A stretch of 64,000 nt of DNA, taken from contig CAWFEI010000007.1 in assembly GCA_963814915.1 (NCBI GenBank), positions 1-64,000 on the forward strand. Reading direction: 5' to 3'. Each line of letters begins with the position of its first letter. Position 1 is the first letter of the stretch. A program made the translations under genes and the position numbers. A model generated the notes under the pieces. It saw nothing but the letters and a program-made list of their open reading frames with translations. It searched no databases and had not been told where the DNA came from. Of this stretch, positions 17,083 through 25,653 are shown piece by piece. The stretch comes from VRUE01 sp963814915. GTDB lineage: Bacteria > Actinomycetota > Thermoleophilia > Solirubrobacterales > 70-9.

Positions 17083-18516
17083 CTACAACTCGCCGATCTC
17101 GGCGGCGATTTCGCCGCCGCCGCTTTGGCGTCGGCGAAGAGCATCGAGGTGTTCGGTTCGTAGAAGAGGTCGTTGTCGATGCCGGCGAAGCCCGGGCTGA
17201 GCGAGCGCTTGATCACGATCACCTGCTGGGCCTCCGAGACTTCGATGATCGGCATCCCGGCGATCGGGCTGTCGGGGTCGTTCTTCGCCGCCGGGTTGGT
17301 GACGTCGTTGGCGCCGACGACAACCGCCACGTCGGTGCGCGGCATCTCCGGGTTGATCTCCTCCATCTCCTTGAGCTGCTCGTAGGGCACGTCGGCCTCG
17401 GCGAGCAGCACGTTCATGTGGCCGGGCATGCGGCCGGCGACGGGATGGATCGCGTAGTTGACGGTGACGCCGCGCTTCTCCAGCTCGTCGGCGACCTCCT
17501 TGATCGCGTGCTGGGCCTGGGCGACCGCGAGGCCGTAGCCGGGGACGATCGTGACCGTGTCGGCGTAGGCGAGCTTGATCGCCGCGTCCTGGGCGCCGAT
17601 CGAGGTGTGCGGGCGTTCCTCGCCGTCTCCCCCGCCGCCGCCCGCCGGGGCGCCGCCGAAGCCGGCGAAGAGGACGTTGCCGACCGAGCGGTTCATCGCG
17701 GTGGCCATCTCCATCGTCAGGATCGTTCCGGAGGAGCCGACCAGCGTTCCGGCGACGATCAGGGCGACGTTGTCGAGCGCAAATCCGGCGGCGGCCGCGG
17801 AAAGGCCGGTGAAGGCGTTGAGCAGCGAGATCACGACCGGCATGTCGGCGCCGCCGATCGGCAGCACGACCATGTTGCCGAGGATCGCCGCGGCGATCAG
17901 GATCGCGATGAAGAGGCCCTGCGAGGGATCGCCGTTGTTGACCGCGATGTTGACGCAGGCGGCGACGATTCCGAGCAGCAGGACGATGTTGATCACCTGC
18001 TGGCCGGGAACGGCGAGTGGCCGGGTCGGGATCAGGTCCTGGAGCTTGGCGAAGGCGATGTTCGAGCCCCAGAAGGAGATCGAGCCGACCACGCCGGCGA
18101 AGAGGACGGGGATCAGCGTGTCGAGCGGGATGTCCTCGCCGAGTGAGGATCCCGTGGCGGATCTCCGACCAGGCGATCAGGGCGACGGCGCCGCCGCCGA
18201 CGCCGTTGTAGAGGGCGACCATCTGCGGCATCTCGGTCATCTGCACGCGCACCGAGGCGATCACGCCGACCGCCGCGCCGACGCCGAGGCCGATCGCGAT
18301 CAGGCCCCAGTTGCCGATCCCGTCGAGCAGCAGCGTCGCGACGACCGCGATCGCCATGCCGCCGGCGGCGATCAGGTTGCCGCGCTTGGCGGTGGTCGGA
18401 TGGGTCCCCTGTTTGATCCCGATGATGAACAGCGAGAAAGCGACGATGTAGAGCGCGGTGGCGGCGTCGCCGCCGGGCTTGAGCACCGAATAAGGGAGGG
18501 AAAGGAGATCAGGCAT
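17083..18516 (-). pseudogene. pntB: NAD(P) transhydrogenase subunit beta, two frameshifts
   Basis: Membrane and NADP(H)-binding subunit of the proton-pumping transhydrogenase. Starting at ATG 18516, codons 1-121 are normal. An extra G at 18151-18153 shifts the frame; dropping it gives RHGSSLGEDIPLDTLIP and a continuous protein into GSISFWGSNIAFAKLQD. The middle frame runs through NADP-binding GYGLAVAQAQ and the end PNTSMLFADAK. A second indel at about 17112-17122 returns to EIAAEIGEL and the TAG at 17083-17085. Net length is still a multiple of three (about 477 aa), so the two indels compensate. Third gene of pntA1-pntA2-pntB, 3 bases after pntA2. Confidence 0.85.
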
Positions 18517-18519
18517 GCC

Positions 18520-18900
18520 TCATCCCTCCTCCGACCCGGCCGCCCCCGGACGCGGGAGATCGGGCGAATCCATATCTGATTCCTTCGCTCGATCGGGAGC
18601 AGAGGAGGCGGCCGGCTTTGATTTCGGCTTTTTGGAGAACATGCCGAGCATCCGGTCGGTGACCATGAAGCCGCCGACGATGTTGATCGCGCCGAAGGCG
18701 ATCGCGATCGTGCCGATCACGTACTCGAGCGGGTCGTTCGCGTAGCCGACGACGATCAGGCCGCCGAGCATGACGATGCCGTGGATCGCGTTGGTCTGCG
18801 ACATCAGCGGCGTGTGCAGCGTCGTCGGCACCTTCGAGATGACCTCGAAGCCGACGAAGACGGCGAGCACGAAGATCGTGATCTCGGTGAACAGGCTCAC
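18520..18900 (-). CDS. pntA2: NAD(P) transhydrogenase subunit alpha, membrane part
   Basis: A 126-residue inner-membrane subunit corresponding to the C-terminal helices of fused PntA. Three hydrophobic segments are visible (FTEITIFVLAVFVGFEVI, GIVMLGGLIVVGYAN, VIGTIAIAFGAINIVGGFMV), preceded by TPLMSQTNAIHG, a conserved block. A hydrophilic tail from about residue 90 is longer than usual. The GTG at 18900 overlaps the pntA1 stop by 4 bases; pntB follows after 3 bases. The split arrangement is typical of many actinobacteria and alphaproteobacteria. Confidence 0.92.
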   Translation of the reverse strand: MSLFTEITIFVLAVFVGFEVISKVPTTLHTPLMSQTNAIHGIVMLGGLIVVGYANDPLEYVIGTIAIAFGAINIVGGFMVTDRMLGMFSKKPKSKPAASSAPDRAKESDMDSPDLPRPGAAGSEEG

Positions 18901-20015
18901 TTGGCGGCCCTCTCGTTGCGGATCTCGCCGCCGTGCGTGATGCAGGCGGCGGCGACGATGTCGTCCTCGAAGTCGACCGTGAGCTCGCCCTCCTCGCCGA
19001 TCAGCAGGCCGAGCAGGTTCTCGAGGTTCTTGGCGTACAGCTGCGAGGCCGGGGCCGGCATCTCGCTGGCGAGGTTGCGCGGGCCGACGACTTTGACGCC
19101 GCCCTCGTCGACGATCTGCCCCGCCTCGGTCAACTCGCAGTTGCCGCCGGTCTCGGCCGCGAGGTCGACGATCACCGAGCCGGGCTCCATCTTGCGGACC
19201 GCGTCGGCGGTGATCAGCAGCGGCGCCGGGCGGCCGGGGATCGCCGCGGTGGTGACGATCACGTCCTGCTTGGCGGCGTTCTCGCCGATCGCCTCGACGA
19301 CTTTTTCGTTCTCCTCGTCGGTCAACGGCCGGGCGTAGCCGCCCTCGCCTTCGGCGTCGGGGATGAAGTCCAGTTCGAGCGGGCGCCCGCCGAGCGAGGC
19401 GATCTGCTCCCAGGCGGCGCGGCGGATGTCGAAGCCGGTGACGATCGCGCCCAGCCGCTTCGCGGTGGCGACCGCCTGCAGCCCGGCGACGCCGGCGCCC
19501 AGCACCAGGACCTTGGCCGGCGGAACGGTGCCCGCGGCGGTGGTCATCATGCCGAAGAAGCGACCCGACTCGCGCGCCGCGATCAGCATCGCGGCGTAGC
19601 CGCCGGCGGCGGCCTGCGAGGAGAGCGCGTCCATCGCCTGGGCGCGCGTCGTCCGCGGGATCGCCTCCATCGCGAAGCTGGTCACGCCCGCGGCGGCGAG
19701 CGCCTTGTTGGTCTCGGCCGCCGTCCAGGGCGAGAGATGCCCGATCAGCAGTTGGTTGGAGTTGAGCTTGCCGATCTGCTCGGCGGTGGGGGCGGCGACG
19801 CGAAGGACGACGTCGGCGCCCCAGGCGACGTCGGGGTCGACGACCTCGGCCCCCGCCTCCTCGTACTGGGAGTCGGGATGGCCGGCGGCAACGCCGGCGC
19901 CGCGCTCGACGGCGACGTCGACGCTCTCGTTCTTCTTAAGCGATTTGACGGCATCGGGAACGAGCGCGACACGGCGCTCCCCCTCGGCGGTCTCTTTGGG
20001 CACTCCGATCTTCAT
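18897..20015 (-). CDS. pntA1: NAD(P) transhydrogenase subunit alpha, NAD(H)-binding part
   Basis: Soluble domain I (372 aa) of the proton-translocating transhydrogenase, which transfers hydride between NAD(H) and NADP(H). It begins MKIGVPKETAEGERRVALVP, the family signature, and carries the dinucleotide fold VLVLGAGVAGLQAVATAKRL near 165-185. A VTGFDIRRAAWEQIASLGG block follows. First gene of the operon; the ATG has no clear ribosome site, and a TAAGGT box lies 16 nt upstream. Confidence 0.95.
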   Translation of the reverse strand: MKIGVPKETAEGERRVALVPDAVKSLKKNESVDVAVERGAGVAAGHPDSQYEEAGAEVVDPDVAWGADVVLRVAAPTAEQIGKLNSNQLLIGHLSPWTAAETNKALAAAGVTSFAMEAIPRTTRAQAMDALSSQAAAGGYAAMLIAARESGRFFGMMTTAAGTVPPAKVLVLGAGVAGLQAVATAKRLGAIVTGFDIRRAAWEQIASLGGRPLELDFIPDAEGEGGYARPLTDEENEKVVEAIGENAAKQDVIVTTAAIPGRPAPLLITADAVRKMEPGSVIVDLAAETGGNCELTEAGQIVDEGGVKVVGPRNLASEMPAPASQLYAKNLENLLGLLIGEEGELTVDFEDDIVAAACITHGGEIRNERAAK

Positions 20016-20047
20016 AAAGTCGCGGCGCGGGACCTTATGACAACCGG

Positions 20048-21109
20048 CTAGGCCGGTGCATCGACGCCCGCCAGGGACGCCAATCGCTCGATCGTGTGCA
20101 GCTGCTGGTCGCGCTCGACGTGCACCGGAGAGACGATCAGGCGGTCGATGCCGGCGCCGCGGAAGCGCTCGATCCGCTCCGCCACCTCAGCCTCGGTGCC
20201 GACCAGCGAGGTGGCCTCGACGATCTCGTCGGGCATCGCCTCGAAGGCCCCGCCTTTGTCGCCCTCCTGGTAGCGGCGCTGGACCTCGTCGGCGACGTCG
20301 CCGAAGCCGAAGCGGTGGGCGAGATCGACGTAGAAGTTCGTCTTGCGGCTGCCCATGCCGCCGAAGTAGAGGACGAGGCCGGCCTTGACGACGCTCTTGG
20401 CCGCCTCCTGGTCGCCGTCGATCGCCACCTGCAGCGACGGGCTGACCTCGAGGTCGGAGCGCTGCCGCCCGCCCTTGGCGAAGCCCGCCTCCAGATGCTC
20501 GCCCCAGGTCTGCTCGAAGGCGTCGACCGAGAAGAAGATCGGGATCCAGCCGTCACAGATCTCAGCTGCCATCTCGACCGATTTGCGCCCGATCGCGCCG
20601 ACGAAGACGGGAATGCGGTTGCGCTCGGGGTGGAAGTTGAGCTTCAGCGGCTTGCCCTCGCCGCCGGGCAGCGGCAGTTGGTAGTGCTCGCCCTGGTGGT
20701 CGACCTTGCCCTCGCGGGCGACGATCTCCCGCACCACTTCGATGTACTCGCGGGTGCGGCCCCAGGGCTTGGAGTAGGGGACGCCGTACCAGCCTTCGGA
20801 AACCTGCGGGCCCGAGGGGCCGAAGCCGAAGAGGAAGCGCCCGCCGGAGAGCTTGTCGATCGTCGCCCCGGCCATCGCCGCCGCGGCGGGCGGGCGTGCC
20901 GGCACCTGCAGGATCGCCGCGCCCAGGTTGATCGTCTTGGTCTGCGGCGCCAGCCAGGCCAGCACGCTGACCACGTCGGAGCCGTAGGACTCGGCCGCCC
21001 AGACCGACTCGAAGCCCGCCGCCTCGGCCGCCTGTACGACCTCGACCGCGTCCTCGCCGGCCGGGCCGATGCCCCAGTAGCCGAGGTTGAGTCCTAACTT
21101 AAGAGCCAT
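20048..21109 (-). CDS. LLM-class F420-dependent oxidoreductase
   Basis: A 353-residue luciferase-like protein close in style to F420-dependent Mer/FGD-type enzymes. Visible blocks are LGLNLGYWG at the N terminus, AEAAGFESVWAAESYGSD near 30, NLGAAILQVPARPPAAAAM near 60 and GGRFLFGFGPSGPQVSEGWY near 88. The C terminus VGTEAEVAERIERFRGAGID closes the barrel. Divergent from the P-type ATPase gene; TAGGGT lies 9 nt upstream of its ATG. Substrate unknown. Confidence 0.9.
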   Translation of the reverse strand: MALKLGLNLGYWGIGPAGEDAVEVVQAAEAAGFESVWAAESYGSDVVSVLAWLAPQTKTINLGAAILQVPARPPAAAAMAGATIDKLSGGRFLFGFGPSGPQVSEGWYGVPYSKPWGRTREYIEVVREIVAREGKVDHQGEHYQLPLPGGEGKPLKLNFHPERNRIPVFVGAIGRKSVEMAAEICDGWIPIFFSVDAFEQTWGEHLEAGFAKGGRQRSDLEVSPSLQVAIDGDQEAAKSVVKAGLVLYFGGMGSRKTNFYVDLAHRFGFGDVADEVQRRYQEGDKGGAFEAMPDEIVEATSLVGTEAEVAERIERFRGAGIDRLIVSPVHVERDQQLHTIERLASLAGVDAPA

Positions 21110-21138
21110 CCGCCGGGAACCCTATTGAATGTCCCCTG

Positions 21139-23559
21139 ATGGCAACGACCGCCGCCGACAACGCCGACCCCACCGAGCGCGGCCTCAGCGGTGCCGAGGC
21201 GGCCAAGCGCCTGCGCAAGCTCGGCCCGCCGCCGGACGATTCCTCGCGCTCGGTCTCGAGCATCGTCGCCGGCAACGTCTTCACCCTCTTCAACCTGATC
21301 ATCGGCGTCTTCTTCGTCCTGATCCTCTCGCTCGGGTTGATCGCCGACGCCGCCTTCGGCGCGATCGCGATCGTCAACTCATACATCGGCATCCGCCAGG
21401 AGCTGAAGGCGAAGAAGACCCTCGACGAGCTGGCGCTGCTGGTCGCGCCGCACGCCAAGGTGATCCGCGACGGGACAGTCGTCAGCCTGCTGGCGGAGGA
21501 GATCGTGCCGGGCGACGCGATCGCGATCGAGCCGGGCGACCAGCTCGTCGCCGACGGCGAAGCGATCGCCAGCCGCGGCATGACCCTGGACGAGTCGATG
21601 CTCACCGGCGAGGCCGACGGCATGCGCAAGGATGTCGGCGAGCGGGTCCTCTCGGGCTCCTTCTGCATCTCCGGCTCGGGCCACTACCGGGTCGACGCGG
21701 TGCGCGAGGAGAGCTACGCGGGCAAGCTGGCGGGCGAGGCGAAAACCTTCCGCCACCCGCCGTCGCCGCTGCAGGGCGAGGTCAACCGCGTGATCGTCGC
21801 CTGCACCTGGGCGATGCTGCCGCTGGCCGGGCTGCTGCTGCTCACCTTCCAGCTGCGCGGCACCGACCTCGTCGACGCCGCGCAGACGGCGACGGCCGGC
21901 CTGGTGACGCTTATCCCCGAGGGGATGGTGCTGTTGATGAGCGTCACCTTCGCCGTCGCCGCCGTGCGACTGGCCGGCAAGGACACGCTCGTCCAGCAGA
22001 TGAGCGCCACCGAGAGCCTCGCCGCGGTCGACACGATCTGCGTCGACAAGACCGGCACGCTGACCGACGGCAAGCTGCGCCTGCTCGGGGTCGAGCTCGC
22101 CGACGGGGTCGAGGAGGACGAGGGGCGCGCCGCGTTGGGCCGCTTCGCCGCCAGCGCCGGCGATCGCAACCGCACCCTGGAGACGGTCGCCGAGGCCTTT
22201 CCCGCACAGCCGGCACGGGTCGGCGGCGAAGTCCCCTTCTCCTCGAAATGGAAGTGGAGCGGCCTGCGGCTGGGCGGGGTCAGCTACGTGCTCGGCGCGC
22301 CCGACACCCTTGCCGCGAGCGGCGCCCTGGAGCTGCCGCCCGGCCTGGCCCGCAAGCTCGAGGCCGAAACCGCCGCCGGGCGGCGGGTCGTCGCCTTCGG
22401 CCAATCCACCGAGGCGCTGCCCGACGACCCGGCTCACACCCCGCCGCCGCGGCTGACCGCGCTCGCCCTGGTCGTGCTGGAGGAGACGCTGCGAGCCGAC
22501 GCGGCCGAGACGATCGCCTTGATGCGGGAGGAAGACGTCGAGCTGAAGCTGATCTCCGGCGATGCGCGGGCGACGGTGACCGCCGTCGCCTACGCGGTCG
22601 GCGTTCCGGCGGACGCCGGCGTCATCGACGGCTCCGAACTGCCCGAGGACCCGGAGGGGCTCGCCGCGGCGGCGCAGCGCAACACGATCTTCTGCCGGAT
22701 CGCGCCGGAGCAGAAGAAGGCGCTGGTCGAGGCGCTGCGCGCCGGCGGCCGCTACACGGCGATGATCGGCGACGGGGTCAACGACGTGCCGGCGCTGAAG
22801 CAGGCGCGGCTCGCCGTGGGGATGGGCTCCGGCGCCCAGGTGACCAAGGGGATCGCCGACGTCGTCCTGCTCAAAGACCAGTTCGCGCGGCTGCCGGAAG
22901 CGGTCGCCGAGGGGCGGCGGATCGCCCGCAACATCCACCGCCTCGGCCGCCTCTACCTGACCAAGAGCGTCTACGCGGCGGCGCTGATCCTGCTCGTCGC
23001 GGTGCCCGGCTTCGCCTTCCCCTTCCTCCCCCGCCACCTCACCCTGGCCGCCTTCCTGACGATCGGCGTGCCCTCCTTCGTCCTTGCCCTGGCGCCGTCG
23101 GACGGGCCGCTGTACCGCGGTCGCCTGCTGCGCGCGCTGGCGGCCTTTGCCGTGCCGGCCGGGCTGGCGACGGCGCTCGGCTCGATCCTCTGCTTCTTCC
23201 TCGTCGACACCGTCTTCGGCGGCTCGCTCGAGGAGGGGCGGACCGCGGCGACGACGACCTTGATCGTGCTCGGCCTCGCCTTCGTCCTCCTGCTCGAGCG
23301 CGGCCCCGGCCGCGAGCACATCGCGATCCAGAGCTACATGCTGGCGATGGTCGCCGGGCTCGGCGCCCTCTTCGCCCTGGTCCTCGCCGCGGCGCCGGTG
23401 CGCGACTTCTTCGAAATGAGCCTGCTCACCGCGAGCCAGTGGTTCCTGGCGCTGCTCTGCTCGGCCATCGGGCTGACGATCGCGAGCCTGCTGTGGAGGC
23501 TGCCGCAGATAGAACGACTCGAAGCTCCTGGGTACGAACCGGGCTCAGAGGACATCTGA
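21139..23559 (+). CDS. Cation-transporting P-type ATPase, CtpE-like
   Basis: An 806-residue inner-membrane pump. The phosphorylation motif DKTGT starts at Asp303, TGEA near 154-157 is the actuator-domain motif, and GDGVND near 544 binds metal. The transmembrane IPEGM motif near 257 and the small N domain place it with mycobacterial CtpE-like calcium ATPases and related P-type pumps rather than with Cop/Zn ATPases, which would show CPx. Six C-terminal helices end in a short tail. Ion specificity is an inference. The 3' end overlaps the convergent GGCT-like gene by 15 bases. Confidence 0.92.
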   Translation: MATTAADNADPTERGLSGAEAAKRLRKLGPPPDDSSRSVSSIVAGNVFTLFNLIIGVFFVLILSLGLIADAAFGAIAIVNSYIGIRQELKAKKTLDELALLVAPHAKVIRDGTVVSLLAEEIVPGDAIAIEPGDQLVADGEAIASRGMTLDESMLTGEADGMRKDVGERVLSGSFCISGSGHYRVDAVREESYAGKLAGEAKTFRHPPSPLQGEVNRVIVACTWAMLPLAGLLLLTFQLRGTDLVDAAQTATAGLVTLIPEGMVLLMSVTFAVAAVRLAGKDTLVQQMSATESLAAVDTICVDKTGTLTDGKLRLLGVELADGVEEDEGRAALGRFAASAGDRNRTLETVAEAFPAQPARVGGEVPFSSKWKWSGLRLGGVSYVLGAPDTLAASGALELPPGLARKLEAETAAGRRVVAFGQSTEALPDDPAHTPPPRLTALALVVLEETLRADAAETIALMREEDVELKLISGDARATVTAVAYAVGVPADAGVIDGSELPEDPEGLAAAAQRNTIFCRIAPEQKKALVEALRAGGRYTAMIGDGVNDVPALKQARLAVGMGSGAQVTKGIADVVLLKDQFARLPEAVAEGRRIARNIHRLGRLYLTKSVYAAALILLVAVPGFAFPFLPRHLTLAAFLTIGVPSFVLALAPSDGPLYRGRLLRALAAFAVPAGLATALGSILCFFLVDTVFGGSLEEGRTAATTTLIVLGLAFVLLLERGPGREHIAIQSYMLAMVAGLGALFALVLAAAPVRDFFEMSLLTASQWFLALLCSAIGLTIASLLWRLPQIERLEAPGYEPGSEDI

Positions 23560-24159
23560 CGGGCGCATATCCGCGTCCTCGGTCGCTCGGTCAGCCCCCC
23601 TCTGAGCAGGAATGACTGTCAGATTGCGTTCGGGTAAAGAGAGTGGGTCGGTGCCGCGGTGGAACTCGGCGAGAGCGTCGGGTGCGAGGCCTTCGAAGGC
23701 GCTCCGGACGGCCGCCGTGTATCCACGGCGAACGACGACATCGCCGTCCTCAACGCCGCGGCGGCAGCGCTCGCGGGCAGCGTCGAGTCCGACGTAGGCG
23801 AAGACGCGCGAAGAGGAGGCCGGTGGGCCGGCGGAGCCGTCGGGCTCGAAGGTGCCGGTGACCTCGACCCGCTCGTAGTTGACCTCGCGCGCGTCGAGCG
23901 CGTCGAGCCGCTCGGCGTCGACCGGCAGGGCCAGGCCGTTGACCGCCACGCCCTTCTGCTCATAGATGTCCATGTATGCGACCCGGATGCGCGGCCGCTC
24001 GCCCGTCTCCGGGTCGAGGTAGTGCTTGACCCGGTCTCCCCCCTCCCAGTTGTTCATCGCCACCCCCCAGCGGCGCCGGAAGCCGTTTAGCCGGCCCGGA
24101 AGCGCCTCTGCATCGTGGAGAGCGACCAGCGAGGCGTAGCCGAAGACGTAGTCGGTCAA
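23545..24159 (-). CDS. Gamma-glutamylcyclotransferase-like protein
   Basis: A 204-residue GGCT-fold protein. The substrate loop YVFGYASL is at residues 4-11. The catalytic Glu is in LDAREVNYERVEVTG near residue 90, the standard position. These enzymes release pyroglutamate from gamma-glutamyl compounds, but many bacterial members are uncharacterised. TTG at 24159 overlaps the upstream thioesterase stop (TTGA), so the two are coupled. The C-terminal 30 residues are unlike the family. Confidence 0.78.
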   Translation of the reverse strand: MTDYVFGYASLVALHDAEALPGRLNGFRRRWGVAMNNWEGGDRVKHYLDPETGERPRIRVAYMDIYEQKGVAVNGLALPVDAERLDALDAREVNYERVEVTGTFEPDGSAGPPASSSRVFAYVGLDAARERCRRGVEDGDVVVRRGYTAAVRSAFEGLAPDALAEFHRGTDPLSLPERNLTVIPAQRGADRATEDADMRPSDVL

Positions 24160-24605
24160 GCCGGCGGCAGGACGAACTGGGAGACGATCAGGTTCGCGGC
24201 AAGCCGTGGCTCGGCGCCCTCGCGAAGGCGCTCCATCCGCACCTCGACCACGACCGTGCTCTTGCCGGCATGCAGGGGCTCGGCGGCAGCGACGATCTCA
24301 TCGCCGAGGACACCGGCGGCGAAGACGTTGAGCTTCAGCTCGATCGTGGTGAAGTTGTGGCCGGCGGGGATGTTGCGGAAGGTGGCCCAGGCGGCGACCG
24401 TGTCGCCGAGCGCGGTCCAGACGCCGCCGTGGACGAAGCCGCCGGGATGCAGGTGGCGCTTGTCGACGACGATCCGCCCGCGCGAGTGTGTGTCCTCGAT
24501 CTCCAGCGGCTCGATCCCGAGGTCGCCGGGGAAGCTGCCGGGCAGGAAATCCCGCACCGAGTCGGGGGTGATCAGGCTGCTGGGATGCGGCGGCGCGTCG
24601 CTCAT
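24156..24605 (-). CDS. PaaI-type hotdog acyl-CoA thioesterase
   Basis: A 149-residue thioesterase. The block HPGGFVHGGVWTALGDTVAA near 52-72 holds the HGG loop and the catalytic Asp of the PaaI family. It hydrolyses acyl- or aryl-CoA thioesters. It sits 13 bases downstream of the enoyl-CoA hydratase and is coupled to the GGCT-like gene, so it belongs to the acyl-CoA cluster 24.2-26.8 kb. Confidence 0.88.
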   Translation of the reverse strand: MSDAPPHPSSLITPDSVRDFLPGSFPGDLGIEPLEIEDTHSRGRIVVDKRHLHPGGFVHGGVWTALGDTVAAWATFRNIPAGHNFTTIELKLNVFAAGVLGDEIVAAAEPLHAGKSTVVVEVRMERLREGAEPRLAANLIVSQFVLPPA

Positions 24606-24618
24606 CGGCGAGCGGACC

Positions 24619-25530
24619 CTACTTCACGTCCGAGCCGCCGAGGCCGAAGTCGCCGTAGGGTTGATCGCGTTCCTTGACCGCCTGCTTGAAGCCGCCCTCG
24701 GCGGCCCGGCGGACGAAGTCGTGGCCCTCCTCGGTGTGACGGGCGACGCCGTCGAAGAAGGTGCCGAGCAGCTGCGTCTGGTGCAGGCCCTGGGAGTAGA
24801 GCGACTGGTTGACCAGCATCTTCATCATCACCAGCTGGTTGATCGGCATCCGCGCGACCCGCTCGAGCAGCGCCTCGAAGCGCTCGTCGAGCTGCTCGGG
24901 CGGCGGCGCCTCGGTCGCCAGGCCCCACTCCTCGGCCTGCTCGCCGCTCAGCGAGTCGCCGGTCAGCAGCAGGCGCTTGGCCCGCATCGGGCCGAGCCGC
25001 GCCGCCCACAGCGCCGTCGTCGGCGAGCCCCAGACGCGCGCCGGCGGGTAGCCGATCTTGGCGTCGGCGCCGACCACGAGCAGATCGGAGCAGAGCGCCA
25101 TGTCGGTGCCGCCCGCGACGCAGTAGCCGTGGACCTTGCAGATCACCGGCTTCTCGGAATGGAACAGCGACATGAAGCCGCGCACGTTGCGCCACATGAA
25201 CTGGAAGTCGGTGACCGGGTCCCAGTTGGACTCGGGCGCGTGGTTGGCGCCGATCGTCGCCGGGTCCAGCGGCGAGCCGGGCGGCGCCCCCAGGCCCTCC
25301 CCCAGGTCGCTCATGTCGCCCTCGGCCGAGGCGACGAGGTCATAGCCGCCGCAGAAGCCGGTGCCGTTGCCGGCGAGGGCGATCGCGTGGACCGCGGGGT
25401 CGAGGTTGGCGCGCTCGACGCAGGCGGCGAGCTCGACCGGCATCCGCGGCACGATCCCGTTGCCGCGCTCCGGCCGGTTCAGGGTGATGCGGGCGACCCG
25501 GCCCTCGGTCTCGTAGAGAAGGGTCTGCAT
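24619..25530 (-). CDS. Enoyl-CoA hydratase/isomerase family protein
   Basis: A 303-residue crotonase-fold enzyme. The oxyanion-hole segments are AGNGTGFCGGYDLVA near 52-66 and KVHGYCVAGGTDMALCSDLL near 130-150. The position usually holding the first catalytic Glu is Gly/Thr here and the second region reads GPMRAKRLLLTGDSLSGEQA, so the exact reaction (hydratase, isomerase or hydrolase) is uncertain. A long insert at residues 65-120 is unusual. Thiolase lies upstream on the same strand, separated by a palindromic element. Confidence 0.88.
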   Translation of the reverse strand: MQTLLYETEGRVARITLNRPERGNGIVPRMPVELAACVERANLDPAVHAIALAGNGTGFCGGYDLVASAEGDMSDLGEGLGAPPGSPLDPATIGANHAPESNWDPVTDFQFMWRNVRGFMSLFHSEKPVICKVHGYCVAGGTDMALCSDLLVVGADAKIGYPPARVWGSPTTALWAARLGPMRAKRLLLTGDSLSGEQAEEWGLATEAPPPEQLDERFEALLERVARMPINQLVMMKMLVNQSLYSQGLHQTQLLGTFFDGVARHTEEGHDFVRRAAEGGFKQAVKERDQPYGDFGLGGSDVK

Positions 25531-25545
25531 GGATCGACCTTAATT

Positions 25546-25653
25546 CGTCTGACGTTGCCTGACCAAGCAGATCAAGGACGCAGGGAGCGTGGCGTGCAGC
25601 TGCACGCGAGCGACCGAGGACGCCGAGATGCGCCGGTCAGGCGACGTCAGACG
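25546..25653. repeat. Concentric 108-bp palindromic element
   Basis: The outer arms 25546-25564 and 25635-25653 are 19 bp each, complementary at 18 positions, with the remaining one a G-U wobble in RNA. At exactly the same centre (25599.5) lies a 16-bp perfect palindrome GCGTGCAGCTGCACGC (25592-25607). The right outer arm covers the thiolase stop codon. It could be an intercistronic RNA hairpin, a terminator or processing site, or a small mobile palindrome. Confidence 0.7.

Noticed and set aside
18933..20051. A 372-codon plus-strand frame
   Set aside because: Exact antisense shadow of pntA1.
21129..23615. An 828-codon frame and a 646-codon antisense frame over the P-type ATPase
   Set aside because: Both are Arg- or Gly-rich shadows of the clear ATPase reading frame.
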